Origin: Mycolicibacterium doricum
GTDB taxonomy: Bacteria > Actinomycetota > Actinomycetes > Mycobacteriales > Mycobacteriaceae
Length of the DNA: 64,000 nt
Direction of reading: 5' to 3'
Assembly (NCBI RefSeq): GCF_010728155.1
Contig: NZ_AP022605.1
Location: 2,108,001-2,172,000, forward strand
Part shown: positions 38,840 through 54,128 of the stretch, in pieces
Position numbering within the stretch: position 1 is the stretch's first letter
How the letters are laid out: every line of letters starts with the position of its first letter
Notes under the pieces: generated by a model
The model's input: only the letters and a program-made list of their open reading frames with translations
What the model was told of the DNA's origin: nothing
Database searches by the model: none
Translations under genes and position numbers: made by a program

Positions 38840-39853
38840 CTAGCCGATCGCGTCGGTGAGCAGCGACCAACGTCGCAGCGCAGCGGCCGCGGTGTCATCG
38901 CCCGCGCGCACCGCGAACCCGACCGTCAGGTCCGACCGCCACACCGCGTCCGCCGTCGCACGCAACACCGAAAGGTCGTCTCCTCGATCGGAACCGCCCG
39001 AGTGGACCGTCACGCTTTCGTCGCCCACCTCGATGCGCCAGCCGGGATGGGGAGCGACCCGCAGGTCGTCTGCCGACGCCTCAAGGGAGCGCAGATCCTC
39101 GGCGATGTAGCCGGGACGTTCCTGCGGCACCGCCCGCAGCACCTCATCGGCAGTGCTGACACCGCTGAGCACCATCAGGCTGGGCAACGAAGCCGCGTTG
39201 GCGCCGGCGATATCGGTGTCCAACCGGTCACCGATCACCAGCGGCGCCCGGAAATCGCCCCGGCTCAGCGCGTCTCTCATCAGAGTCGGCTGCGGCTTGC
39301 CGGCGACCTGCGGTTCCCGCCCGGTCGCTGCCAGCAGCGCCGCAACCATGGAACCGTTGCCCGGGAGCAGACCGCGTTCGGAGGGCAGGGTCAGGTCGAC
39401 GTTGGCCGCCACCCAGAGAGCCCCGGCGCGTATGGCCAGCGCCGCCTCGGCGAGGTCCGCCCACGCCGTCTGCGGGTTGTGGCCCTGCACGACGGCGACT
39501 GGATCCTCGGCGAACTGCCGGACCGATTGCAGTCCGACGAGCCGGACCTCGGCCGCCAACGCCTCGGTGCCCACGACCAATACCCGCGCCCCGGCGGAAA
39601 CTTGGCCGGCGAGCAGGTGGGCCGCGCTCTGCGCACTGGTCACTACATCGCCGGGCTCCGCACGAAATCCCAACTCGACGAGATGGTGTGCGACATCGGC
39701 AGGGCTGCGCGAGGCGTTGTTGGTGACGTAGAGGACCCGCGCGCTCAATCGAGCGAGGCTGTCTACTGCGCCGGTGGTCGGCGCGTGACCGCGGAACACG
39801 GTGCCGTCGAGGTCCAGGAGCAGACAATCATGTTCCTGCACAAGGCTTGTCAC
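38840..39853 (-). CDS. HAD-IIA phosphatase (glycerol 3-phosphate phosphatase-like)
   Basis: 337 aa from GTG 39853, overlapping the TPR gene stop by 4 bases. HAD motif I DCLLLDLDGTVFRG, motif II YVTNNASRS, lysine motif in VAGKPQPTLMRDAL and motif IV LVIGDRLDTDIAGANAA are all present, with the cap of class IIA. The M. tuberculosis counterpart Rv1692 was reported to act on glycerol 3-phosphate. The C-terminal 60 residues form the extra domain seen in that protein. Confidence 0.92.
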   Translation of the reverse strand: MTSLVQEHDCLLLDLDGTVFRGHAPTTGAVDSLARLSARVLYVTNNASRSPADVAHHLVELGFRAEPGDVVTSAQSAAHLLAGQVSAGARVLVVGTEALAAEVRLVGLQSVRQFAEDPVAVVQGHNPQTAWADLAEAALAIRAGALWVAANVDLTLPSERGLLPGNGSMVAALLAATGREPQVAGKPQPTLMRDALSRGDFRAPLVIGDRLDTDIAGANAASLPSLMVLSGVSTADEVLRAVPQERPGYIAEDLRSLEASADDLRVAPHPGWRIEVGDESVTVHSGGSDRGDDLSVLRATADAVWRSDLTVGFAVRAGDDTAAAALRRWSLLTDAIG

Positions 39854-40683
39854 GTTGAGCTCAGTTCGGTGACCCGGTCCTCGGCGTCGGTCACACCTTC
39901 GACGTCGGCGGCCGCGGCGTTGAGGAACCACTGGAGCGCGTCCTGGGTTCGGCCGAGCGCGAGCAGCGTGTCGGCGTAGACATAGAACAGCCGGGCCGCA
40001 GTCGGGCCGCGCCGCGACGGATCCAGCTGCGCTGTCGACAGCACGGCGAGCGCCTGTTCGAGTTGACCAAGGTCCGACCTGGCGCCGGCCGCGACGATCT
40101 TGAGCTCGTCGGCGTCGTCACCGGTGAGCTGATCGGCTTCGGGGCCACGTGCCAGCTCGAGCGCCCGTTCGGGGCGACCGATACCGCGTTCGCAGTCAGC
40201 GATCAGCGGGAGCAGCGGGGACTTGCTGCCCATGCGGCGGGCGGCTCGCAATTCCGCAAGCGCCTGCGCCCAGTCGCCGCAGTGGTAGGCGGCGATACCC
40301 ACCGCCTCCCGCACAGCGGCGATACGCCCGGAGCGGGCGCGGGCGGCGCGGGCGTGGGCCAGCGCAGCTTCGGGGTCGTCGTCGAGCAGTTCGCCGGCCG
40401 CGACGAGGTGCCGGGCGACGGCGTCGGCGGTATGGCGGTCCAAAGTCGTGAGTTCGCCGCGGATCTCGGGTGCCAACTGTTTGGCCTCGATCTCCGGCGG
40501 AATCGAAGGGACGTCGAATCGCGGTGTCTCCGAACCTGTCCGCGGCTGCGATGCGCGGGCCCGGTTCGGTCCCGAGCTCCGTGGAGCGGCACGCTGATCC
40601 CGGGGCCGACGGGGGTCAGTAGAGTTCGACGTCCGCCGCGGGCGACGTTCGTCTCGTCGACCCGGCTGCCTGTCCTCGCTCAC
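39850..40683 (-). CDS. TPR-repeat protein (Rv1691-like)
   Basis: 277 aa from GTG 40683, with AGAGGTG close upstream. The first 60 residues are Arg/Pro/Ser-rich and disordered. Then helical repeats follow: LLDDDPEAALAHARAARARSGRIAAVREAVGIAAYHCGDWAQALAELRAARRMG and later DLGQLEQALAVLSTAQL and ADTLLALGRTQDALQWF, the TPR pattern. It heads the long leftward operon ending at pyrG/xerD. TPR proteins mediate protein contacts; no specific role is known to me. Confidence 0.88.
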   Translation of the reverse strand: MSEDRQPGRRDERRPRRTSNSTDPRRPRDQRAAPRSSGPNRARASQPRTGSETPRFDVPSIPPEIEAKQLAPEIRGELTTLDRHTADAVARHLVAAGELLDDDPEAALAHARAARARSGRIAAVREAVGIAAYHCGDWAQALAELRAARRMGSKSPLLPLIADCERGIGRPERALELARGPEADQLTGDDADELKIVAAGARSDLGQLEQALAVLSTAQLDPSRRGPTAARLFYVYADTLLALGRTQDALQWFLNAAAADVEGVTDAEDRVTELSST

Positions 40684-40760
40684 GTGCACCTCTTCGCTGT
40701 CACCCCGCCGCCGCGAGTTTACGTGCCGGCGTGAATTGCCGACAATTCGCCGTGGATACG

Positions 40761-40800
40761 AAAAAACCTCGGCCCTCCGTTTGTGGTTGGAGGGCCGAGG
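40761..40800 (-). terminator. rRNA operon terminator
   Basis: CCTCGGCCCTCC (40767-40778) pairs perfectly with GGAGGGCCGAGG (40789-40800) round a 10-base loop. On the minus strand the stem is followed by six T (read from the A run at 40761-40766). It lies 9 bp after the 5S gene and separates the rRNA operon from the TPR gene. Confidence 0.95.
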
Positions 40801-40809
40801 TGTGAAGGG

Positions 40810-40925
40810 TGTTCGGCGGTGTCCTACTTTTCCGCCCGGGTGGGCAGTATCATCGGCGCTGGCAGGCTTAGCTTCCGGGTTCGGGATGGGACCGGGCGTT
40901 TCCCTGCCGCTATGGACCGCCGTAA
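40810..40925 (-). rRNA. rrf: 5S ribosomal RNA
   Basis: About 116 nt. The minus strand begins TTACGGCGGTCCATAGCGGC and ends GGACACCGCCGAACA, with the conserved CCCATCCCGAACCCGGAAGC loop. Ends are estimated by pairing of the terminal helix (ACGGCGGTC with GACACCGCC). Confidence 0.95.
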
Positions 40926-41036
40926 CTCTATTTTCACTTGTTTTCAAGTGCCCCCACGGTGTGGTGGGGGAAGTGTTTTTTGGTGGTGGGGTGTGCAGTT
41001 GTGGTTGATTTTTGGTGTGGTGTGGTTGCGAGGCGT

Positions 41037-46155
<5,119 letters not shown>

Positions 46156-46447
46156 CCTCAAAAAGGCAATCAGGAAAATCCGATCACAACCAGACAAAAA
46201 TCTGGCAAAAACAACCACACCCCTAAACGGGAAAAAGAAGCATGGCCAAAAACAAAAACAACAAACAAAAACCACCAAACACACTATTGAGTTCTCAAAC
46301 AACACACCCGTCCCACCCGCGCAGCGATCCCGCGGCGAGAAGCCGCGTCATCGTAGTGCGGACGGTCAGGACCCCACCGAAGTGAGTGTCCCTCTGGGAG
46401 TCTGCCGCGCTCCCCGGCCCGGAGGCCGTGTCGCGGCGACGTTGAAT

Positions 46448-46476
46448 AAGTTACGTCAGTGGAAACTCGGAGTCAA
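46448..46476 (-). promoter_or_regulatory. rRNA operon promoter (P1-type)
   Basis: On the minus strand TTGACT (46471-46476) and TAACTT (46448-46453) are separated by exactly 17 bp, a good SigA-type promoter. It lies about 290 bp upstream of the 16S 5' end and 80 bp after the tyrS stop, as at the rrnB locus of fast-growing mycobacteria. The leader 46156-46447 contains the boxA-like GTTTGAGAACTCAATAG expected for antitermination (near 46280-46296). Confidence 0.85.
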
Positions 46477-46556
46477 ATCCCCTGGTGAACCTGGTTTTTC
46501 GACTCGAATCGCCGGGTGGCACAGTCGTACGGCCGTGCCAGTCTTCCAACGCCAAG

Positions 46557-47828
46557 TCATCCAACGCGCAGTACGCCCGCGATATTCCGCTTGCCGCGGC
46601 GCAGCACCAACCACCGGCCGTGCAGGAAGTCGGAGACCTGCGGCACCCACTCGTCGCTGTCGATCTTGACGTTGTTGACCGAGACTCCGCCCTCGGCGAT
46701 GGTCCGTCGCGCGGCGCCCTTGCTCGCCGACAGGCCGGTCGCGACCAGCAGGTCGGTGATCAGGTCGGGGCCGTTCGGGGCGAGTTCGGCCACCGCGGCC
46801 TCCCGTAACGCGGCGGCGAGGGTGGGTTCGTCGAGCGCGGCGAGTTCCCCCCGCCCGAACAGCGCCTGGCTGGCGTGTTCCACCGATCGGGTCGCGTTCT
46901 CACCGTGGACCAGGGTGGTGAGTTCACGCGCGAGTCGCCGTTGCGCGGTGCGCTGGTGCGGGCGATCCCGCGTCGCCTCCTCGAGTTCGGTCAACTCACC
47001 GGCATCGAGGAAGGTGAACCACCGCAGGTAGTTCACGACGTCGGCGTCGGCGGTGTTGATGAAGTACTGGTACCAGGTGTACGGCGTGGTCATCTCCGGG
47101 TCGAGCCACAGGTTCCCGCCTCCGGTGGACTTCCCGAACTTCCTGCCCTCTGAGTCGGTGACCAGCGGTGTCGTCATCCCGTGCACGGTGTCGCCGAGTT
47201 TCTGGCGCACCAACCGGACCCCGGCGACGATGTTGCCCCACTGATCGGAACCGCCGATCTGCAGCGCGCACCCGTGGCGTTGCCGCAACTGCACGTAGTC
47301 GTTGGCCTGCAGCAACATGTAGCTGAACTCGGTGTAGGAGATCCCTTCCCCCTCCAGGCGCCGCCGCACGGTGTCGCGGTCGAGCATCACATTCACCGAG
47401 AAGTATTTGCCGACGTCACGCAGGAATTCGATCGTGGACAACGCTTCGGTCCAGGACAGGTTGTTCTCCACGATCGCGCCGGTGGGGGAATCGTCGAACA
47501 CCACGAAACGCTCGAGCTGACCCCGGATGCGACCGGCCCACTCGGCGACGGTGTCGGCACTCTGCAACGTGCGCTCCCCAGTCTCGCGAGGGTCGCCGAT
47601 CATCCCGGTGGCCCCGCCGGCCAGCACGATCGGACGATGTCCTGCCTGCTGGAAGCGGCGTAGCGTCAACAGCGGCACGAGGTGTCCGGCATGCAGGCTC
47701 GCAGCGGTGGGGTCGAATCCGGAGTAAAGCGTCATCGGACCGGCGGCCAGGTCGGCCGCCAACGCGTCCCGGTCGGTCGATTGCGCGATCAGTCCACGCC
47801 AGTCCAACTCATCGAGGATGCTGCTCAT
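46557..47828 (-). CDS. tyrS: tyrosyl-tRNA synthetase
   Basis: 423 aa, TyrS type 1. The catalytic domain has [25 protein letters not shown] with the HIGH-like HAGH at 46-49, [15 protein letters not shown], and the KMSKS-like KFGKS in [13 protein letters not shown]. The C-terminal S4 domain ([21 protein letters not shown]) binds tRNA. It charges tRNA-Tyr. It starts 28 bp after the mpg stop and its stop is followed by the rRNA promoter. Confidence 0.97.
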   Translation of the reverse strand: MSSILDELDWRGLIAQSTDRDALAADLAAGPMTLYSGFDPTAASLHAGHLVPLLTLRRFQQAGHRPIVLAGGATGMIGDPRETGERTLQSADTVAEWAGRIRGQLERFVVFDDSPTGAIVENNLSWTEALSTIEFLRDVGKYFSVNVMLDRDTVRRRLEGEGISYTEFSYMLLQANDYVQLRQRHGCALQIGGSDQWGNIVAGVRLVRQKLGDTVHGMTTPLVTDSEGRKFGKSTGGGNLWLDPEMTTPYTWYQYFINTADADVVNYLRWFTFLDAGELTELEEATRDRPHQRTAQRRLARELTTLVHGENATRSVEHASQALFGRGELAALDEPTLAAALREAAVAELAPNGPDLITDLLVATGLSASKGAARRTIAEGGVSVNNVKIDSDEWVPQVSDFLHGRWLVLRRGKRNIAGVLRVG

Positions 47829-47856
47829 GCCTCGATCTTTCCGTACGCCTCCGCGG

Positions 47857-48456
47857 TCAGTCGCTGCCGCCCGGCGCCGGGGCCCGCGGGCTGCGCCGAT
47901 AGGCCGACACCTCCGGCCGGCCGGCCAGCCAGAGTCGCCACGGCCGGTCCGCCGCCTTGCTCACCCCGACCCGGGGCCCGGCAACGTACGGCTGTTCGTC
48001 CCCCAGGCGAAGCTGCACGGGACTGTCCTCGGCGAAGATGTCGAGTCCGTCGTCCGCCATGGTGATTCCCAGTGCCGAGCACAGATTACCCGGACCTCTG
48101 GCAAAGGCCGACTGCCGCACCGTCTCACCGCGACGCCGCTGGACCACGTCATGCGCTGTCTCGATGGCAGCCGACCGCAGCAGGACGGCAGCCGCGACCC
48201 CGTCGTCGGCGCAGGCCACGTTGGCGCACACGTGAATGCCGTGACTGCGGTAGGTGTAGAGCCTGCCGGCCGGGCCGAACATCACCTGGTTCCGCAGGTC
48301 GGGGCCGCGGTGGGAATGGGCGGCGGCGTCGGGCCACGGCCCGTCGGGGGGGCCGCCGTAGGCCTCGACCTCGACGACCGTCGCGCTGACACCGCGGCAG
48401 GTCAGCACCGCCCCGAGCAAGCGGCGGGCCGCCGTGAGCGGATCGACCCGCAGCAA
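47857..48456 (-). CDS. mpg: 3-methyladenine DNA glycosylase (AAG family)
   Basis: 199 aa. Motifs are [65 protein letters not shown] with the catalytic Glu of EAYG and base-flipping Tyr, and [13 protein letters not shown]. It removes alkylated purines in base-excision repair. Equals Rv1688. The open frame begins at [10 protein letters not shown]; it is 12 bp after the Trm112-like gene's counterpart on the left and directly upstream of tyrS. Confidence 0.93.
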   Translation of the reverse strand: MLRVDPLTAARRLLGAVLTCRGVSATVVEVEAYGGPPDGPWPDAAAHSHRGPDLRNQVMFGPAGRLYTYRSHGIHVCANVACADDGVAAAVLLRSAAIETAHDVVQRRRGETVRQSAFARGPGNLCSALGITMADDGLDIFAEDSPVQLRLGDEQPYVAGPRVGVSKAADRPWRLWLAGRPEVSAYRRSPRAPAPGGSD

Positions 48457-48468
48457 CTCGACGCTCAG

Positions 48469-48675
48469 TCAGGACTCCGCGCGGTCGAGCAGTCGCTGGT
48501 GTTCGGCGTCGTCGGTGACCGCGACGGCCTCGTCGATCAACAGCACCGGGATCCCGTCGTCGATGCGGTATCCCTTCCGTAACCGCGGGTTGTACAACAT
48601 CTCATCGCCGACCAGCAGCAATGGGCCACGATCCTCAGGGCAGACCAGCATGGCCCGCAACGTCTCGTCGAGCAC
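48469..48675 (-). CDS. Trm112-family small protein
   Basis: 68 aa. MLDETLRAMLVCPEDRGPLLLV followed by LYNPRLRKGYRIDDGIPVLLIDEA is the Trm112/YcaR pattern. The first Cys is present, but the second of the Cys-x-x-Cys knuckle is absent (CPED), so zinc binding may be lost. In eukaryotes Trm112 activates methyltransferases; the bacterial role is unclear. Located between mpg and an exported protein gene on the same strand. Confidence 0.88.
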   Translation of the reverse strand: MLDETLRAMLVCPEDRGPLLLVGDEMLYNPRLRKGYRIDDGIPVLLIDEAVAVTDDAEHQRLLDRAES

Positions 48676-48686
48676 GGTTTTCCTGC

Positions 48687-49136
48687 TTAGTCGTAGGGGT
48701 TGATGTCGTACTCCGGCGCCACCCAGGGGTTCGCGTCATCTGGCGGCACCCATGCCGGAGCCTCGACCGCCGGACCGCCACCGCCGGAGAACTGCGACTG
48801 CATCTGCACCTTGCGCTGATAGGCCACGGTCGACTTCAGCGCGTCCAGCAGCCGACTCTGGTTGGGCAGGAAATCCCAACCCTCCTGCAGCGCGGCGAGA
48901 TTCTCCTGCGAGGGGCGGAAGCCCTGCGCGCGCAGATTCAAGGACTGTTCGGCGTACACGGAAAGCTGGCCGCCGCCGGCACCCTGCATGTACTTGGCCC
49001 CGATCTGGTCGAGGACGTCCGCCTGCGAGGCTGGCGCGGTCACCAGCATCGCTGCGGCAAGCGCACCGCTGGCGAGCGTGCCGGTCAGGGCGCGACGCCA
49101 GCCCGAGCGGTTCTTCCGGCTCTGCGAATCCATCAA
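48687..49136 (-). CDS. secreted mycobacterial protein of unknown function
   Basis: 149 aa. Signal peptide with a basic start (SQSRKNRSGWRRAL) and hydrophobic core (GTLASGALAAAMLVTAPASQA), cleavage expected near ASQA-DV. The mature part is a small helical domain (LDQIGAKYMQGAGGGQLSVYAEQSLNLRAQGFRPSQENLAALQEGWDFLPNQSRLLDALKSTVAYQRK) and a Pro/Trp-rich end. I recognise no enzyme motif. Start Met1 or Met2. It is 11 bp before the Trm112-like gene. Confidence 0.8.
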   Translation of the reverse strand: MMDSQSRKNRSGWRRALTGTLASGALAAAMLVTAPASQADVLDQIGAKYMQGAGGGQLSVYAEQSLNLRAQGFRPSQENLAALQEGWDFLPNQSRLLDALKSTVAYQRKVQMQSQFSGGGGPAVEAPAWVPPDDANPWVAPEYDINPYD

Positions 49137-49197
49137 TCCTCCAGTCGAAGCGACGCCAGCGGGAGCCTATCAGTGCAGCTGCAGCGGGGCACGTTGT

Positions 49198-49277
49198 CAC
49201 TGGTGGGCGCGGTCACTGGTGGGCGCGGTTACTGGTGGGCGCAGTCACTGGTGGGCGCGGTCACTGGTGGGCGCGGG
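49198..49277. repeat. five-copy 16-bp tandem repeat
   Basis: Units of CACTGGTGGGCGCGGT at 49198-49213, 49214-49229, 49230-49245, 49246-49261 and 49262-49277. Unit 3 differs at two positions (TACTGG and GCAGT) and unit 5 ends in G. The last unit carries the stop codon and the final RAHQ codons of the hydrolase/synthetase gene (49261-52278), so extra copies could alter that protein's end only if they shift the stop. Confidence 0.93.
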
Positions 49278-52200
49278 TCTGCATCTGTGGGTCGTCCCGC
49301 GGTGACTCACGGGCCTGCCCTCCCGCGATTTCGGCACGCACGGCCACGGTCAGCCGCTTGTAATTATTGGTATCGGGATCGAAGTACCAAGAGTTACGAC
49401 GCGAGGGGCGAGGGACGCCGGCCGCCCGCAGCGGGCCGGTAAGTGGGCGGTACGACGCGCTGAGTTCGATGTCGTGCACGACGTGCACCAGGTCGGGCGG
49501 ATTGCCGACCGGCAGGTCGGCCAGCGCCTCGGACAGCTCAGCCGTGGTGATGCTGCCGCCAGGACACAAAGCCAGCGCGGTGATCGCCAACTGCGTGCCG
49601 CGCCGTTCGACCGGATAGGTGACGGCGAGGTCCACCGCGCCGATGTGACCGACCGCATCGCTGATCGGCATCGCGAACACCGGCCCGCGGGGCGTGTGGA
49701 TCACCGACCTGCGGTTGTCCACCAACCAGTAGTCGCCGTCCTCGTCGCGGCGGAAGAGGTACTCCGACGACACCCAGGTGTCCGCGGGCGCGAACACTCC
49801 CCGCTTGACCGACGCCGTGGGATCGACCGGTCCGCGCGGACGCGCCAGCAGCACACCCACCTCGTTCACGGCCGCGCGGCGTACGAAGCCGCGGTCGTCC
49901 TCCAGGATCAGGTCGTCGTCCGCGTCGTACGCGGCCAGGTCGACCTGGCCACCGCCGGGCAGCGCGCGGCCCTTGCTGCCTATCTTCGCGCCGGAGACAT
50001 TGGCCAGCACTGCCTGTCCGTCGGTCGTCGCGAAGAACTCGACGACGTGGGCCGGCGCGAAGATGTCGACCACCCGCTCCCACAGCCCCGTGGGCATACC
50101 GGAACCGATGAACAGACGCACCGGGTGGCCACCGGACAGCCGGAAGGACGGGTCGTCGATGACTTCGCGCAGCATCGCCCAGGTGTAGGAGACGACGGAG
50201 ACGCCGTACTGCCGGATCTCCTGCAGGAACCGGTCCGGGCGCAGACCCCGCGACAGGGCGATGCGGGCGCCGCCGACGACCGCGCCGCCCACGCTGACCA
50301 GCAGACCCGACTGGTGATGCAGCGGCGTCAGGCAGTAGACCGTGTCGCTGCGGCCGAGGTTGGCCGCCGACGCCGTCCCGAAAGCCGACAACGCCCACCG
50401 GAAGTTCGTGATCTGCCGGGCGACGAGGTCGCCGTTCACCGAGCTGAACGCGATGAACGCCAGGTCGCGGGCCAGACCGGGGTTGGGGCGGTACCAACCG
50501 GGCAGTGCGACCTGGTCGGGGTTGATCTGTTCCATGTCGACGACATCTGCGTCGTCGGCTACGGGGAGGTCGCGGACCCCGCCGCCGAGCACCAGCACGT
50601 GCATCGGCAGATTGCACGCCGCTTGGAGGTGGGTCGGGTCGGCGATGATCTCCGACACCGCGCCGAGCCGCGCAGCGGCGGCCAGGTCGACGTCGGGCGG
50701 CATCAGCACCGCCACCGCGCCGAGCCGTGACAGCGCGGCGATCGCCACCAGCGCGCTCGGACGAGTCTCCATCAGGACCCCGACGCGGGTGCCTTGGCGC
50801 ACCCCGACGTCGATGAGCCCACGCACCACGTTGTTGATGCGACGGTCGACAGCCTCGTACGTGTGGACCCGGCCGTCGTAGAGGAGGAATTCGCCGTCCG
50901 GCGCGCCACGAGCCTGCTCAGAGATGATCCGGCCGAGCGAGATCCGGGTGTGGTCGTTGATTTGTCCGAGCCGGGCCAGCCGCGGCAGCGTGCGCACGGT
51001 CTCCACCGCCAGGGTGCGTGCCGACTTGTTCGCCGAGATCAGCGCTCCGGCTGCCGAGCGGGCAACATCGAACGCCATCTCGGTGGCCGCGGTGGCGCCG
51101 TGCGCGGCCCGCGACGTCAGCGATACGCCGCTCTCGACGTGCTCTGCGGGCTGCAGCGCCATCGGCTCGACGTGGTCGGGCATGTCACCGTCACCTTCGA
51201 GCCACTTGACCCAGCCGGCGACGGTCGGCCACGTCTGCTGTGAGGCCTTCGAACCCACGACCAAGCCGAAATGGCCTGCCCGGATCAAGTATTCGTAAAC
51301 GTCGGCCTGGGGTGCCGCCCGCCTGATCCCTCGCACCGATGGCGGCTGACCGATGTCGTCTACCTCACCGACGACGGCGAGCACCGGGCAGGTGATGTCC
51401 GACAGCGTGACGAGCTGACCCCGGATGGCGAATCCACCGGTCATCATGCGGTTGTGGGCGACGAACTGTTTGAGCAGTTCGGAGATCGCCGGGCCCGACC
51501 AGGAGATCCAGCCCTCCGACGCCAGGAACCGCCGCTGCTGCTCCCGCGGCAACAGCGCCTCGCGGTCGTGCAACTGCAGCAGGAATTCCAGGCGAGCCTG
51601 CGCTGACTTGACCGGGTCGAGCATCTGAAACCCCATGCGTGCCAACCATCCAGGGATGTCGATGCGGCTGAACACGTGGTCGGCCATGAAGTCGGCGGCG
51701 CCCACGGCCAGACCGGCGGGCAGGTTCAGCGGCAGAGCCGCAAGCGTGTCGACCGGGGCGCCGAAGGCGATGATGCTGGCCAGGTCGCGGGACTGGCGGT
51801 ACGCGGCGGTCTGATAGCAGAACATGCCGCCCTGGGAGTACCCGGCGAGGTGGACGTCGCGGCCGGAAACCTGCTTGACGGTGTCGATCACCTCGGAGAG
51901 CGCTACGACGTGGTCGGCGAGGTTGCGTTGCATGCCGCCCTCGACCTTGTCCGGGGAGCCGAAGTCGATCACCCATGGGTCCAGACCGGCGCGGTAGAGG
52001 ATGCCGACGGCGCCTTCGTCGCGGGTCAGGTCCCACATGTCGGCCGACATCATCATCGGGTGCACCATCAACACCGGCGGACCCGGCGGTTTGGCCCCCG
52101 GGCGGACGTCCGGCGGAAAATACCGCCGCAGCCGGTACATCGGCGTGCTGTCCACAATCTGGAACGGTGACGGCACGGCGCCTGTCTCCAGGCCGCCGTA

Positions 52201-52278
52201 GCGCAAGACTTCCAGACCGTTCTGGGCCGTCGCCACCAACCGACCGACCGGCCTGGTGATTGCCGAGAGGTCAACCAC
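49261..52278 (-). CDS. alpha/beta-hydrolase (PHA-synthase-like) fused to acyl-CoA synthetase-like domain (Rv1683 type)
   Basis: 1005 aa from GTG 52278, which has GGAGG 8 bases upstream; M. tuberculosis Rv1683 has nearly the same length. Residues about 40-390 are a PhaC-like hydrolase with LMVHPMMMSADMWDL, WVIDFGSPD, nucleophile Ser148 in LAGYSQGGMF, and AGHFGLVVG carrying the His. Residues about 490-1000 resemble AMP-forming acyl-CoA synthetases (RVGVLMETRPSALVAIAALSRLGAVAVLMPPD). There the phosphate loop is degenerate (FIAFSSVNGDLVARQ instead of Y-T-S-G-T-T-G-x-P-K). Lipid storage or hydrolysis is the reported context for Rv1683. It is divergent from the ABC-F gene. Confidence 0.9.
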   Translation of the reverse strand: MVDLSAITRPVGRLVATAQNGLEVLRYGGLETGAVPSPFQIVDSTPMYRLRRYFPPDVRPGAKPPGPPVLMVHPMMMSADMWDLTRDEGAVGILYRAGLDPWVIDFGSPDKVEGGMQRNLADHVVALSEVIDTVKQVSGRDVHLAGYSQGGMFCYQTAAYRQSRDLASIIAFGAPVDTLAALPLNLPAGLAVGAADFMADHVFSRIDIPGWLARMGFQMLDPVKSAQARLEFLLQLHDREALLPREQQRRFLASEGWISWSGPAISELLKQFVAHNRMMTGGFAIRGQLVTLSDITCPVLAVVGEVDDIGQPPSVRGIRRAAPQADVYEYLIRAGHFGLVVGSKASQQTWPTVAGWVKWLEGDGDMPDHVEPMALQPAEHVESGVSLTSRAAHGATAATEMAFDVARSAAGALISANKSARTLAVETVRTLPRLARLGQINDHTRISLGRIISEQARGAPDGEFLLYDGRVHTYEAVDRRINNVVRGLIDVGVRQGTRVGVLMETRPSALVAIAALSRLGAVAVLMPPDVDLAAAARLGAVSEIIADPTHLQAACNLPMHVLVLGGGVRDLPVADDADVVDMEQINPDQVALPGWYRPNPGLARDLAFIAFSSVNGDLVARQITNFRWALSAFGTASAANLGRSDTVYCLTPLHHQSGLLVSVGGAVVGGARIALSRGLRPDRFLQEIRQYGVSVVSYTWAMLREVIDDPSFRLSGGHPVRLFIGSGMPTGLWERVVDIFAPAHVVEFFATTDGQAVLANVSGAKIGSKGRALPGGGQVDLAAYDADDDLILEDDRGFVRRAAVNEVGVLLARPRGPVDPTASVKRGVFAPADTWVSSEYLFRRDEDGDYWLVDNRRSVIHTPRGPVFAMPISDAVGHIGAVDLAVTYPVERRGTQLAITALALCPGGSITTAELSEALADLPVGNPPDLVHVVHDIELSASYRPLTGPLRAAGVPRPSRRNSWYFDPDTNNYKRLTVAVRAEIAGGQARESPRDDPQMQTRAHQ

Positions 52279-52374
52279 CGACTCTCCCTCCACGTCGACG
52301 TCGCGCCAGCTTCCCCGCTGCCTGCCGTAATGCCCCGTCATCATGGCACAGCGGCCATCTATCATCGGCGGCTG

Positions 52375-54128
52375 ATGGCAAACCTGATCAACGTCGAAAA
52401 AGTCAGCGCGGGGTACGGCACCCGCACGCTGCTCGACGCCGTCAGCATGGGTGTCGACGACGGCGACGCGATCGGCGTGGTTGGGCGCAACGGCGACGGC
52501 AAGACGACACTGCTGCAGATCCTGACCGGCACCCGGCCCCCAGACTCCGGCCGGGTCACCCATACGTCGGGGTTGTCGGTGGGGTATCTGCGCCAAGGCG
52601 ATGACTTCGCCCAGGGCACGACTGTGCGCCAAGTCATCGTGGGCGGCCGACCGGACCACATCTGGGCGGCCGAGGCCGACACCCGGACGGTGGTGGAGAA
52701 CCTGCTCGCCGGCGTCGGCCTGGACACCGCGGTCGGCGACCTCTCCGGCGGAGAACGACGACGGGTCGCGCTGGCCGGGGTGCTCATCGCCGGCCACGAC
52801 GTGCTGGTGCTCGACGAACCGACCAACCACCTCGACGTCGAGGTGATCGGCTGGCTGGCCTCACATCTGTCCACCACACGGCCGCGCGCGCTGGTGGTCG
52901 TCAGCCACGACCGGTGGTTCCTCGACGAAGTATGCACCCGCACCTGGGAGGTCCACGGCGGTGTGGTCGACGCCTACGACGGTGGGTACGCCGCTTATGT
53001 GCTCGCGCGTGCGGAGCGGTCGCGGGTGGCCGCGGGCACCGAGGCGCGCAGGCAGAACATGATGCGCAAAGAACTGGCGTGGTTGCGGCGCGGTCCGCCG
53101 GCGCGGACGTCGAAGCCGAAGTTCCGCATCCAGGCCGCCAACGAGCTGATCGCCAACGAACCGCCGCCGCGCGATTCGCTGACTCTGCAACGCTTTGCGA
53201 CGACCCGTCTGGGCAAGGACGTTTTCGATCTGCACCGGTTGCGGCTCGAGGTGGGTGATCCCCCGCGGGTGATCCTGGACCGGATCGACTGGTCGATCGG
53301 GCCGGGGGCCCGAATCGGTCTGGTCGGCGTCAACGGCACCGGAAAGACCTCGGTACTGCGGCTGCTGGCCGGGGAATTGGAGCCGGTCGCCGGGACCATC
53401 AAGCGGGGCGCGACCCTGCGCATCGGCTACCTCAGCCAGGGGCTGGCCGAAAACGACGGCACCATGCGGGTTCTCGACGCCGTCGAGGACCGCCGCCGGA
53501 TCACCGAGTTGGCCGGCGGCCGCGAGATCAGCGCCGCGACGCTGCTCGAGGACTTCGGCTTCACCGGGGACAAGATGACCACCCGGCTGGTGGATCTGTC
53601 CGGTGGTGAGCGACGACGGCTGCAGTTCCTGCGGATGCTGCTCGACGAGCCGAACGTGCTGCTCCTCGACGAGCCGACCAACGACCTGGACATCGACACG
53701 CTCAACGTGCTCGAGGACTATCTCGACGGATGGCCGGGCACCCTGGTCGTCGTCACCCACGACCGGTACTTCCTGGAGCGGGTCAGCGATGTCACCTACG
53801 CGCTGACCGGTAACGGACACTGCGATCTCCTTCCTGGCGGAATCGAGCAGTATCTCCAGAACCGGGGGTCCGGTGTTATCGACACAGGATCGAGCCGGGT
53901 CGCCTCGAAAGGCGAATCTGATGCCGCGCGCGAGCGGCGCACGGCCAAGGAGATGAACCGCATCGAGAACCAGCTCGCCAAACTCGACGCTCAGATCGCC
54001 AAGCTGCACGGCGCGATGGCGGAGGCCGCGGCCGACCACGTCAAGGCAGGGGAACTCAACCGCCAACTGACCGAACTCCAATCGCGCAAAGAGCAGCTGG
54101 AGGAGGCCTGGTTGGCGGCCGCCGACAG

